Positions 55,121 through 63,989 of a DNA stretch of 64,000 bases are shown here, piece after piece. This stretch comes from Betaproteobacteria bacterium. GTDB lineage: Bacteria > Pseudomonadota > Gammaproteobacteria > Burkholderiales > Burkholderiaceae_E. Location of the stretch: NCBI GenBank assembly GCA_016868375.1, contig VGHA01000003.1:1-64000 (forward strand). Direction: 5' to 3'. Made by a program: the position numbers and the translations under genes. Under the pieces are notes generated by a model. The model was not told the DNA's origin, ran no database searches, and saw only the letters and a program-made list of their open reading frames with translations. Every line of letters begins with the position of its first letter. The stretch's first letter is position 1.

Positions 55121-56257
55121 ATGGGCGAAATGGGTGAAGGCACGGCGATCACGCCTAACGCGGATGAGCTGCGCGACATGTATGCGCGCATACACGAAAA
55201 AAATCTGTTCCCCTTCTGGGCCCAACGCTCGGATGTTGAGCACGACGAGATTCGTCAACTGATGGCGGGGGCCCGTGCGCAGCCGTTCCACTGGAGCTAC
55301 ACACGCGACCTGGAAGCGCTGATGCTGCAGTCAGCGCGGCTCATCAACACCGGAAGCTCAGACCGCCGCTCGCTGATTCTGGTCAACCCGGGGCTGCGCC
55401 CGCGACGCGCCACGGTGACCACGATGTACACCGCCTACCGGATCAACGATCCCAATGAAATGATGCCGCCGCACAAGCACACAGCGAGCGCGATTCGGCT
55501 GGGTCTTATCGGAGCAGAAAACTTCACCGGCGTCGAAGGCGAGGACATCGTGTTCGGGCACGGTGACATGGTGCTGACACCGGTTGAAACCTGGCATAAC
55601 CACGGCTGCGTGGGCAATGAGCCAGCGCTGAATCTGTCGGTACTGGACTACCCCCTGGTCGAAGTGCTGAACGCCCTCGAATTTGGACACGACTATCAGG
55701 AAGACGGCGTTCGCAAGCGCCAGCAGACCGCGCGGTTCTCCCCCGACTACAGCCGCAAGATTTATGGCACCGGCGGCGCCACCGCGCGCTTTGTCAGCCA
55801 CGCGCGCGGGGTCGGTGCATCCTCGCCCATGTACGTCTATCGCTACGACATGATGCGTGAGGTACTGGAGCGCAATCGCGATGCGGAAAGCCTGGAAGGG
55901 CTGGTGGTGGAGTACACCGACCCCATCCGCGGCGGCCCGGTATTCAAAACCATGACGTTCTTTTTGCAGATGCTGCGGCCCGGCGAGAAAACCGCGCCAA
56001 TCAGCCAGAACGCAAGCCTGCTGATCTCGCCTCTGGAAGGCCGGGCAATCTGTCGGGTGGACGATCAGCATGTATACGACGCCGAGTTCCGCGACACGAT
56101 CGCGGTGCCTGGCAACCACTGGATGACGCTCGAGAATCCCAGCACCACCACCCCCGCCATCCTGTTCATTGCAAGCGATGAACCCGCGCTTGCGGCATTC
56201 GGGTTGCTGCGGCGTGTGGCGCGTACGCCGGGCGGCGACATTGTGAAGCTCGGGTAA
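55121..56257 (+). CDS. Gentisate 1,2-dioxygenase-like bicupin
   Basis: 378 residues with two cupin domains. In the first, His118 and His120 in PPHKHTASAIRL and His159 in ETWHNHG match the iron-binding His of gentisate and salicylate dioxygenases. The second half has a cupin fold without a full His set, as in gentisate dioxygenases. It probably cleaves a hydroxylated aromatic acid between carboxylate and hydroxyl carbons. The ATG at 55121 is chosen because GGAG lies six bases before it. It leads the operon. Confidence 0.82.
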   Translation: MGEMGEGTAITPNADELRDMYARIHEKNLFPFWAQRSDVEHDEIRQLMAGARAQPFHWSYTRDLEALMLQSARLINTGSSDRRSLILVNPGLRPRRATVTTMYTAYRINDPNEMMPPHKHTASAIRLGLIGAENFTGVEGEDIVFGHGDMVLTPVETWHNHGCVGNEPALNLSVLDYPLVEVLNALEFGHDYQEDGVRKRQQTARFSPDYSRKIYGTGGATARFVSHARGVGASSPMYVYRYDMMREVLERNRDAESLEGLVVEYTDPIRGGPVFKTMTFFLQMLRPGEKTAPISQNASLLISPLEGRAICRVDDQHVYDAEFRDTIAVPGNHWMTLENPSTTTPAILFIASDEPALAAFGLLRRVARTPGGDIVKLG

Positions 56258-56264
56258 GCCGCCC

Positions 56265-57398
56265 GTGGCCCGCGCCTTCAACACCCGACTGGTCTCGCAC
56301 ATCGACTGCCACGGTGGCGGTCAGGCATGGGTCGACGGCACTACGCTGTATGTGTCGGCGATGCGTCCGCCTGACGGCACGTCAATTTACGACGTCGCGG
56401 ACCCGCGCAACCCGAAGCTGCTTGCCACCCTGAAGGTGCCCATGGGCTGGCACTCGCACAAGGTGCGCGCGCAAAACGGTCTGATGATCGTGAACTATGA
56501 AAAATTCCGGGAAGGCGCCGACGGCTTTGGCGGCGGACTGGGAATTTTCGATGTTAGCAATCCGGCCAAGCCCAAACTCATCACCCACTGGAAGGTGAGC
56601 AACAGCATCGGCGGTGGCGTGCACCGCTTCAGCTTCGATGGCCGCTATGCCTACATCTCTCCCACAGCGGAGGGCTATGTTGGCAACATCACCATGATTC
56701 TTGATCTTGCTGATCCCGCGCGGCCGCAGGAAGTTGGCCGCTGGTGGATCCCCGGCCAGCACATTGCGGGAGGCGAGCACTATCCCTGGGACAACTACGC
56801 AAGGCCGCGCTGCCACCACCCGCTGCGTCAGGGCGACCGGCTCTATGTGTCGTACTGGCATCACGGCTTTTACATTCTCGACATCGCCGACATGTCGCGG
56901 CCCAAGCTGATCGCGGGCATCAATCCCGGCCCGGCCGATCCTCATCCCACGCACACCGCGCTGCCCATTCCGTTTCAGCTGAAAGGCCGCGACATCCTGG
57001 TGGTGGCCGATGAAGACGTGGCAAAGCTGCGACCCTCACCGCCCGCCTACACCTGGATTTACGACATCAGCGACGAAGCACAACCGCTTCCCATCGCCAC
57101 CTTCCAGGTCGATGGCATTGATCCTGACGGCGCGCCGCAGGAACAGATGACGGGTTGCCACCAGCCCTCTGAGCGCTTCAACGGAACGATCATTCCGTTT
57201 GCCTGGTTCGCCCAGGGCTTGCGGCTGATCGACATCGCAGATCCGTTCCGGCCGAAGGAGGTGGGCTTCTATGAACCCGATCCGCCGGAAGGCTGCCGCC
57301 GCGCGTCGTCCAACGATGTAACCATCGATGACCGGGGCCTGGTGTATCTGATTGACCGGCAGCAGGGGCTGGACATCATTGAATGTTTCCCGAGGTAG
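56265..57398 (+). CDS. LVIVD-repeat beta-propeller-like protein
   Basis: 377 residues built of repeats of the LVIVD type, such as GLGIFDVSNPAKPKLI, TMILDLADPARPQEVG, GFYILDIADMSRPKLI and GLRLIDIADPFRPKEVG. The start is GTG, seven bases after the dioxygenase stop. No signal peptide is visible. Such proteins are often annotated as surface or ring-cleavage-associated but have no settled function; here it may bind or isomerise the product of the dioxygenase. Confidence 0.75.
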   Translation: MARAFNTRLVSHIDCHGGGQAWVDGTTLYVSAMRPPDGTSIYDVADPRNPKLLATLKVPMGWHSHKVRAQNGLMIVNYEKFREGADGFGGGLGIFDVSNPAKPKLITHWKVSNSIGGGVHRFSFDGRYAYISPTAEGYVGNITMILDLADPARPQEVGRWWIPGQHIAGGEHYPWDNYARPRCHHPLRQGDRLYVSYWHHGFYILDIADMSRPKLIAGINPGPADPHPTHTALPIPFQLKGRDILVVADEDVAKLRPSPPAYTWIYDISDEAQPLPIATFQVDGIDPDGAPQEQMTGCHQPSERFNGTIIPFAWFAQGLRLIDIADPFRPKEVGFYEPDPPEGCRRASSNDVTIDDRGLVYLIDRQQGLDIIECFPR

Positions 57399-57407
57399 AT
57401 CATTGCC

Positions 57408-57791
57408 ATGAGCGCCATTCAGACGTTTGGAAAGAAGAACCCCAATCTGCCCTTTCACCCGGCAGTCCGCGCAGGCGACTTTGTATTCCTGTCAGGCCAG
57501 GTTGCCAAGGATGAAAACGGCAACATGGTGTCAGGCACCATCGAGCAGGAAACACATGCCACGCTTCTCGCCTGCCAAAGGATCCTGGCACTGGCCGGCT
57601 GCAGCTTCGATGATGTGGTGAAGGTGACCACGTTTCTGGAAGATGCACGCGACTTTGGTCGCTACAACGGTGTCTTCAAAGAGTATTTCCCCGAGGGCCG
57701 GCTGGCACGCACCACCGTTGAAGCGCGCGCCGTGATCAGCACCAGGATCGAGATTGAAATGGTGGCGTACAAGCCGCTGCCGCCCGCCTGA
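57408..57791 (+). CDS. RidA/YjgF-family protein
   Basis: 127 residues with the RidA fold (GDFVFLSGQVAKDENGN, VVKVTTFLEDARDFGRYN). Unlike the copy at 19427, the catalytic Arg is kept in ARTTVEARAV, so imine/enamine deaminase activity is possible. It may remove reactive enamines formed in ring breakdown. It starts ten bases after the LVIVD gene. Confidence 0.9.
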   Translation: MSAIQTFGKKNPNLPFHPAVRAGDFVFLSGQVAKDENGNMVSGTIEQETHATLLACQRILALAGCSFDDVVKVTTFLEDARDFGRYNGVFKEYFPEGRLARTTVEARAVISTRIEIEMVAYKPLPPA

Positions 57792-57845
57792 TCGCTACGT
57801 TTTCACCCACTTGTGCGCCGCGCATACCGGCGAACGGAGATCCGC

Positions 57846-58445
57846 ATGTATCAACTGCTGGGCCGGGCCACTTCCGGCAATGTTCAAAAAGTGATGTTCT
57901 TGCTCGAAGAGCTTGGCGTTTCCTACGAGCGCCAGGACTATGGCCGTCAATTCGAGAACACCACCACCGCCGACTATCTGGCCATGACACCCACCGCCAA
58001 GGTGCCCACGCTGAAGGACGGCAACGTCTCAATCTGGGAATCGCACTCGATCCTGCGATATGTGGCGGCCAAGGAAAAAGCGGCCAACCTCTATCCCACC
58101 GATCTGGCAGCGCGCAGCCAGGTTGATCGCTGGATGGACTGGACGCTCGCCTCGCTCAACCCGGTCTTCCTCGCCGGCTTTCGCGATGCGAAGAAGCCCG
58201 AGGCCGAGCGCGCACCCGACACCGCCAAGAACCTCGCAGCGGAACTGAAGATCCTCGAGGGCCAACTGGCCAAAACGCCCTGGATTGCGGGTGAGGCCAT
58301 GACCATCGCCGATATGGCGCTCGGGCCGGTCGTTCGTCGCTGTGTGGCCTTTCCTTTTGGATTGCCACCCACGCCTGCCATCGCCGCGTGGCTCGAGCGA
58401 CTGAACGCGCGCCCCGCCTTCCGTACCGCCACCGCCGCGGGCTGA
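57846..58445 (+). CDS. Glutathione S-transferase-like protein
   Basis: 199 residues with a thioredoxin-like N-terminal domain (ATSGNVQKVMFLLEELG, with Ser as likely thiolate stabiliser, and VPTLKDGNVSIWESHSILRY for glutathione) and a helical C-terminal domain. In gentisate pathways a GST-fold enzyme isomerises maleylpyruvate, which fits its place after the dioxygenase. The ATG at 57846 follows CGGAGA; the upstream in-frame start is less likely. Confidence 0.85.
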   Translation: MYQLLGRATSGNVQKVMFLLEELGVSYERQDYGRQFENTTTADYLAMTPTAKVPTLKDGNVSIWESHSILRYVAAKEKAANLYPTDLAARSQVDRWMDWTLASLNPVFLAGFRDAKKPEAERAPDTAKNLAAELKILEGQLAKTPWIAGEAMTIADMALGPVVRRCVAFPFGLPPTPAIAAWLERLNARPAFRTATAAG

Positions 58446-58458
58446 GCAGGCGCCTGGC

Positions 58459-60120
58459 ATGGGTGAGCGCGCCACTTTTGACTACGTGATCGTCGGCGCC
58501 GGCTCCGCCGGATGCGTGCTGGCGAACCGCCTCACCGAGACACCCGGCGTGCGGGTGCTGCTGCTTGAAGCGGGCGATTGGGATCGCGACCCCTGGATCC
58601 ATATTCCATTTGGCTGGGGCCGCATTCTGGGCAAGCGCCTGCATGACTGGGGCTATTTTGCAGAGCCCCAGGAAAACCTGAACGGCCGCGCGGTGGAGTG
58701 CGCCCGGGGTCGTGTCATCGGCGGCTCATCCTCGATCAACGCGATGGCCTGGGTCCGGGGCCACCGCGTCGACTACGACCGTTGGGCGGCCTCAGGTCTT
58801 TCCGGATGGTCGTATGCCGACGTCCTGCCCTACTTCCGGCGCACCGAAAGCTGGGAGGGCGGCGAATCATCCTGGCGCGGTGGCAGCGGGCCGGTTGCCG
58901 TACGCGAGAACCGCTACGCCGACCCTTTGTTCGATGCCTTCTTCGAAGCTGCGACAAGTGCCGGGCATCCGATCACCCCTGACTACAACGGTGCGCAGCA
59001 GGAAGGCTTCGGCCTGTTCCAGTGCTCGATCCGCAACAACCGTCGAGCCAGTTCCTCCAGCGCCTACCTGCGGCCAGCGCTTGATCGGCCAGGCCTCACG
59101 GTCAAGGTTCGCGCGCTCGCCTCGCGCGTGCTTTTTGAGGGCCGGCGCGCAGTGGGCATCGAATATCTGCAGGACGGTCAGACGCACTCGGTCCATGCCG
59201 AGCGCGAGGTGCTGCTGGCCGGTGGCGTCATCAACACGCCGCAGTTATTGATGCTCTCGGGGGTTGGCGCGCCTGAAGATCTTCGCGAACACGACATCGC
59301 ACTGCACACCGCCCTCCCGGGGGTCGGGCGCAATCTGCAGGATCATGTCATGGCGCCCATTCCCTATCGGCGCCGCGATCCAGGTCCGTTCCAATACAAC
59401 ATGCGGGCCGACCGAATTGTTCGGCATCTGTTCAGCGCGCATTTCCTCGGGCAAGGCTATGCCACCGACCTGCCCGCGCCGCTGACAGCCTTCCTGCGCA
59501 CCTCTGATGCAGAGCCCGTACCCAACGTTCAGCTGCTGTTTCATGGCGGACCGCTGAACGCCACGCCCTGGTTGCCGCCTTTCCGGAAACCATTCGACGA
59601 TGGGTTTTCAACGGTGGCCATCGTGCTGCGGCCCCATAGCCGGGGCCGGCTTGAGCTCGCGTCCAAAGACCCGCGTCAGGCAATTCGAATCCGACAGAAT
59701 TTTTTAAGTGCCGAGCACGACTGGCAAACGCTTCGGGCGGGCATTCGGCTGGCACGCAATTTGGGCGAACAGCCGGCGCTGGAGCGATTTGTGGCAGCCG
59801 AACGTGCCCCCGGCGCAGGCAAGACCAGTGATGCCGATCTGGACGCTCATATCCGCGCGGTCTCGATCACGGTCCACCACCCGCTTGGAACCTGCCGCAT
59901 GGGCACCGAGGGCGACGCTGATGCGGTGGTTGACCCGCACTGCCGCGTGTATGGCATTGAGGGACTGCGGGTCATCGATGCGTCTGTCATGCCCAGCCTG
60001 ATTGGCGGCAACATCAATGCGGCCGTGATGATGATCGCTGAGCGCACGTCTGACCTGATTCGCGGCCAAGCTGTGCTGGCCCCCGAGCATCCGCAACACA
60101 CCCCACACCACGCTGCCTGA
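58459..60120 (+). CDS. GMC-family oxidoreductase (choline dehydrogenase-like)
   Basis: 553 residues of the GMC family. FAD binding is at YVIVGAGSAGCVLANRL near residue 8, the second signature at VLLAGGVINTPQLLMLSGVG near residue 250, and the active-site His lies in HHPLGTCRMG near residue 475. Members oxidise alcohols to aldehydes. It is in the same operon as the dioxygenase and could oxidise an alcohol side group of the substrate. Confidence 0.92.
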   Translation: MGERATFDYVIVGAGSAGCVLANRLTETPGVRVLLLEAGDWDRDPWIHIPFGWGRILGKRLHDWGYFAEPQENLNGRAVECARGRVIGGSSSINAMAWVRGHRVDYDRWAASGLSGWSYADVLPYFRRTESWEGGESSWRGGSGPVAVRENRYADPLFDAFFEAATSAGHPITPDYNGAQQEGFGLFQCSIRNNRRASSSSAYLRPALDRPGLTVKVRALASRVLFEGRRAVGIEYLQDGQTHSVHAEREVLLAGGVINTPQLLMLSGVGAPEDLREHDIALHTALPGVGRNLQDHVMAPIPYRRRDPGPFQYNMRADRIVRHLFSAHFLGQGYATDLPAPLTAFLRTSDAEPVPNVQLLFHGGPLNATPWLPPFRKPFDDGFSTVAIVLRPHSRGRLELASKDPRQAIRIRQNFLSAEHDWQTLRAGIRLARNLGEQPALERFVAAERAPGAGKTSDADLDAHIRAVSITVHHPLGTCRMGTEGDADAVVDPHCRVYGIEGLRVIDASVMPSLIGGNINAAVMMIAERTSDLIRGQAVLAPEHPQHTPHHAA

Positions 60121-60156
60121 CCCTGACAAGAAGCCCCACCCGGCAAGGAGAAGATG

Positions 60157-61152
60157 ATGAAGTTTCTGCGTAAAAGCGCCCTCGCGCTGCTCGCCGCCGC
60201 ACTGATCGCCCCCGTCCAGGCGCAAACGGTCACCATGAAGATGGCAAGCGCCACCATCAACGACGTGCAGCATGAATGGCTGCGCCGCTTCGAGGCTGAA
60301 CTCAAGCCACGCGCGGGTGATCGCATCAAAGTCGAGATCTATCCGGCCAGTCAGCTGGGTGCGATTCCGCGAATGGTTGAAGGTGTCGTACTCGGCAACA
60401 TCGAGGCCTTCGTGACCCCCACCTCGTTTCTGGTGGGAACCGAGGCCAAGTTCCAGGCGCTGGACGCCATCGGTCTGTTTGAATCGCCTGAGCACCTTAG
60501 CCGCGTGCTGGGCGACGCCAGCTATCGCCCGCGTGCACTGGCCATTGGCGAGGGCAAGGGCGTAAAGGGCATCGGCATCTTCTATAACAGCCCGGTCGTG
60601 GTCCTGTCGCGCAAACCGATTCGAACGATCGCCGACTTCAAGGGCCAGAAAATCCGCGTGTTCGCCACGCCGCTCCAGATTGAGCCCATGAAGGCGCTGG
60701 GCGCAACGCCGGTACCCATGGCCTTGAATGAAGTGCTGCCCGCGCTGCAAAGCGGCGCGATCGACGGCCTGCTTGCAGGCATTCCTGTGCTTACGCCGAT
60801 GAAGTTCTACGACGCAGCCAAAGCGGTTACCGAGATTCATCCTGGCATCGTGGTGTCCACCGTGGTGGTCAATCGCAAATGGTTTCAGAGCCTGCCTGCC
60901 GACCTGCAAAAGGCAATTGACGAGGCGGGTGCAGCGGTCGACAAGGTCTCGTTCGGCTTCGCCTCCGACACCATCAAGCGCGCCAACGACGGCTGGACCA
61001 AGAACGGTGGGCAGCTGCTTAAGCTGCCGGCTGCCGAACAGGCCAAGATGATGACTGATCTGCGCAAGCTCGGCAGCGATCTGTTGTCGAAGAACCCTGC
61101 GGTACAGGCTGAGTACGACGCGCTCGTGCAGGTCGCCGACCGCCTCAAGTGA
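60157..61152 (+). CDS. TRAP transporter solute-binding protein, DctP family
   Basis: 331 residues with a signal peptide (MKFLRKSALALLAAALIAPVQAQ). Family segments include RIKVEIYPASQLGAIPRMVEGV, DFKGQKIRVFATPLQIEPMKALGATPVPMALNE and GAIDGLLAG. AAGGAG lies three bases before the ATG at 60154 and six before that at 60157, so the latter is preferred. It starts the transporter part of the ring-cleavage operon. Confidence 0.9.
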   Translation: MKFLRKSALALLAAALIAPVQAQTVTMKMASATINDVQHEWLRRFEAELKPRAGDRIKVEIYPASQLGAIPRMVEGVVLGNIEAFVTPTSFLVGTEAKFQALDAIGLFESPEHLSRVLGDASYRPRALAIGEGKGVKGIGIFYNSPVVVLSRKPIRTIADFKGQKIRVFATPLQIEPMKALGATPVPMALNEVLPALQSGAIDGLLAGIPVLTPMKFYDAAKAVTEIHPGIVVSTVVVNRKWFQSLPADLQKAIDEAGAAVDKVSFGFASDTIKRANDGWTKNGGQLLKLPAAEQAKMMTDLRKLGSDLLSKNPAVQAEYDALVQVADRLK

Positions 61153-61162
61153 GGCACGCCTA

Positions 61163-61657
61163 ATGGAGCGCGCGCTCGAGCGTCTGGCCGACGCGCTGCT
61201 CACCGGTCTGGGCCTGCTGGTCATTGCCGCGGTATGCCTCAATTTCGCCAATGTCATGGGCCGCTATGTATTCGGGCAGGCGATATTCGGAGCAGACGAA
61301 ATCCAGACCTACATGATGGTCTGGATGGCGTTTCTGGGCGCGGTGATCGTAGGCTGGCGAAACGCGCACTTGCGGATGGACGTTCTGGTGCGCGCGCTTC
61401 CGCCTTGGCTCAAGGTTGCACTGCGCATTCTTGAGTTGACCCTGCTCGCGGCGACCACCGTACTGGTCGCCATACAGTCCTGGAAGTTTGTGATCACGAT
61501 GGCCGAGCTTGATCGGCGCAGCGACGCTGCCGACATCCCCATGGCGATTCCACATGCTGCGGTGGCCATCGGCTTTACGCTGATCGCGGCTGGCGCGCTG
61601 TGGCATCTTGTTGCAAGGCGCTGGAACACGCCCGCCAGCGACCAGGATCCAACATGA
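61163..61657 (+). CDS. TRAP transporter small permease, DctQ
   Basis: 164 residues with four membrane helices. The family hallmark is GRYVFGQAIFGADEIQTYMMVWMAFLGAVIVG. It begins ten bases after the receptor gene and overlaps dctM by four bases. It joins the receptor to the large permease. Confidence 0.9.
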   Translation: MERALERLADALLTGLGLLVIAAVCLNFANVMGRYVFGQAIFGADEIQTYMMVWMAFLGAVIVGWRNAHLRMDVLVRALPPWLKVALRILELTLLAATTVLVAIQSWKFVITMAELDRRSDAADIPMAIPHAAVAIGFTLIAAGALWHLVARRWNTPASDQDPT

Positions 61658-62928
61658 GCTTTGCGCTGGGCTTTCTGCCGATTGCGCTGCTGCTCGCAGG
61701 CTTTCCCATCTATCTGGTGCTGCTGTCATCGAGCGCCGTGGCGCTGGTGTTCTTTTCGAACACGCCGTTAAACATCATTCATCAGACGATGTTTGGTTCG
61801 ATCGACGCGTTTGCGCTGCTTGCGGTGCCGTTCTTCATTTACGCAGGCGAACTGATGGGCCGGGGCAGCGTTGCGCAGCGACTGGTCGACGCGGTTCAGG
61901 CGGGTGTGGGCAATGTTCGCGGCAGCCTTGGCGTAACCACCGTGGGTACCTCGGCCATCTTCGGCGCCATCTCAGGCGTGAGCGCGGCCACGGTTGCAAC
62001 GGTGGGCCGAATCATGGTGCCGGCCATGCGCCGCGCCAAATACCCCGAGCATTTTTCGGCCGGGCTCATCACCGCGGTGGGCGCCATCGACATCATCATT
62101 CCACCCAGCGTACCCATGATTGTTTACGGCGTCGCGGCACAGGAAAGCGTTCCGCGCCTGTATGCGGCCGGCATTTTCCCGGGCCTACTGATCGGGTTGA
62201 TGCTGGCGCTTTACGTGATCTGGTATGCGCGCCGGGCCGGAATCCCCGGTGGCGCGCCGTTCGAGATGGGTCGGTTCTTTGGCGCGCTGCGCCGCGGGCT
62301 GTGGGCGCTTGGCGCACCCGTCATCATTCTGGGCGGCATTTACGGCGGCGTGTTTTCGCCCACCGAAGCGGCTGCGGTGGCGTGCGTGTACGCAGCGCTG
62401 GTAACCAAATTCATTTATCGGGAGTTGTCGTGGCGCGACATCATTCAGGCAGCCAGCCAGACCGCTTATTTCACCGCGCAGATTTTGATTGTGGTTGCCT
62501 GCGCCAGTGTTTTCGCCTGGCTGCTTACGGTGAATCAGGTTCCCGCCGCATTGGTTGGATGGTTGCAGGCGCTGGAACTGTCTACCTGGCAGGTGCTGCT
62601 CGCGCTTAACATCTTGCTGCTTCTGGTGGGCTGCTTCATTGACCCGCTGTCGGCAATCCTGATTCTTACCCCGCTGCTGATGCCCATCGTGCAGTCAGCA
62701 GGCATTCATCCTGTGCACTTCGGCATCGTGCTCACGGTGAACCTCGCCATCGGCCTTTTCCACCCGCCATTTGGCATCAATATTTTTGTTGCGCAATCGG
62801 TGCTGGGTCTGCCATTGAACGTGATCTATCGCGGCATCGTGCCTTTCCTGTTCATTTATCTGATCGCGCTGGCGCTGATCACCTATATCCCGGTGATTTC
62901 ACTGGCCGGCATGCGTCTGTTCTTCTGA
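61654..62928 (+). CDS. TRAP transporter large permease, DctM
   Basis: 424 residues with about 12 membrane segments. Family hallmarks are VGRIMVPAMRRAKYP, IIIPPSVPMIVYG and GGVFSPTEAAAVACVYA. The ATG at 61654 overlaps the dctQ stop as ATGA; the longer frame is a shadow. It carries the sodium-coupled transport step. Confidence 0.92.
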   Translation: MSFALGFLPIALLLAGFPIYLVLLSSSAVALVFFSNTPLNIIHQTMFGSIDAFALLAVPFFIYAGELMGRGSVAQRLVDAVQAGVGNVRGSLGVTTVGTSAIFGAISGVSAATVATVGRIMVPAMRRAKYPEHFSAGLITAVGAIDIIIPPSVPMIVYGVAAQESVPRLYAAGIFPGLLIGLMLALYVIWYARRAGIPGGAPFEMGRFFGALRRGLWALGAPVIILGGIYGGVFSPTEAAAVACVYAALVTKFIYRELSWRDIIQAASQTAYFTAQILIVVACASVFAWLLTVNQVPAALVGWLQALELSTWQVLLALNILLLLVGCFIDPLSAILILTPLLMPIVQSAGIHPVHFGIVLTVNLAIGLFHPPFGINIFVAQSVLGLPLNVIYRGIVPFLFIYLIALALITYIPVISLAGMRLFF

Positions 62929-62951
62929 ACCCTGTTTAAGCGGAGGTCGTG

Positions 62952-63989
62952 ATGACTGAACATGATTCCCCGGTATCCCCATCAGCTGTGACAAATCATG
63001 TCTCGACGGGTCGCCGTACAACACTGAAAGCCATCGCATCGCTAGCGGCTGCGGGCAGTGCTGCCGCCATCACGCAACGCGCTCAGGCGCAATCCTGGCC
63101 AGCGCGTCCGGTGCGCTGGGTGCTTCCCTCTGCGGCAGGGTCGGCGCCTGACATCATTGCCCGCATGCTGTCAGACAAGCTGTCTGCGGCGTTGGGGCAG
63201 CAGGTCATCATTGACAACCGGCCGGGCGCCGCCGGCAACATCGCTGCACAGACGGTCGCCCGATCCGCGCCAGATGGCTACACCTTCCTGTTCGGCCAGG
63301 CGTCCACGCTCGCGGTCAATCCGTACACTTTCAAGTCCACCGGTTTTGACGCCGACCGCGACTTCGCTGCGGTCATCAATATTGGCGTCAGCCCCTTCAT
63401 GTTTGCGGTGACACCCTCGCTCAAAGCCGAGACGATGGCCGAACTGATCGCGCTGGCTCGGGCAGAGCCCGGCAAGCTGTCGTTTGCAACCTCGGCCTCA
63501 CGCAACCTGTCGCATATCAGCGGCGAAATGCTGAAGGCGACCGCTGGCATCAACATGGTCCATGTGCCCTACAAAGGCAGCCAGCAGGCCGCTGCCGACA
63601 CGGTGGCTGGGCTTACCCACCTCTACATCGACAGCATCCCGGCCATGTCGAGCTACGCACAAAGCGGACGGCTGCGCGTAATCGGCGTGTCAGCGCGGTC
63701 CCGCGTTCCAGGCTTCGAGGCCGTTCCCACCGTCAATGAGACCCTGCCTGGTTTCGAGGCGGTGGGCTGGTTTGCGGTGGTTGCCCCCGCCGGTACACCC
63801 GCCGACATCATCGAGCGCACCAATCGCGAGCTCAATGCGATCCTCGCCCAGCCCGAGGTCGGCCAACGGATGCGGGGCTTCGGAATGTTTGATTTCGGCG
63901 GCAGTTCCGCCGACCTCGACCGATTCATGAAGTCCGAACGCGCCAAATGGGCACGCGTGATGCGCGAGGCACGAATCGAACCCGAGTAA
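62952..63989 (+). CDS. Bug-family (tripartite tricarboxylate) solute receptor, Tat-type signal
   Basis: 345 residues. The N-terminus has a twin arginine followed by a hydrophobic run (GRRTTLKAIASLAAAGSAAA), suggesting export by the Tat system. The body has the Bug motifs IIDNRPGAAGNIAAQTVARSAPDGYTF and HVPYKGSQQAAADTVAGL. GGAGG lies five bases before the ATG at 62952. It follows dctM by 23 bases, so one operon may carry two different receptors. No TctAB genes are seen. Confidence 0.88.
   Translation: MTEHDSPVSPSAVTNHVSTGRRTTLKAIASLAAAGSAAAITQRAQAQSWPARPVRWVLPSAAGSAPDIIARMLSDKLSAALGQQVIIDNRPGAAGNIAAQTVARSAPDGYTFLFGQASTLAVNPYTFKSTGFDADRDFAAVINIGVSPFMFAVTPSLKAETMAELIALARAEPGKLSFATSASRNLSHISGEMLKATAGINMVHVPYKGSQQAAADTVAGLTHLYIDSIPAMSSYAQSGRLRVIGVSARSRVPGFEAVPTVNETLPGFEAVGWFAVVAPAGTPADIIERTNRELNAILAQPEVGQRMRGFGMFDFGGSSADLDRFMKSERAKWARVMREARIEPE

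Noticed and set aside
59704-61257. Long minus-strand open frame (517 codons)
   Set aside because: Antisense to the GMC oxidoreductase and DctP genes and spans their intergenic gap; no family features.
61608-62609. Plus-strand open frame of 333 codons in another frame of dctM
   Set aside because: Arg/Gly/His-rich translation without motifs, fully inside a clear DctM permease gene.
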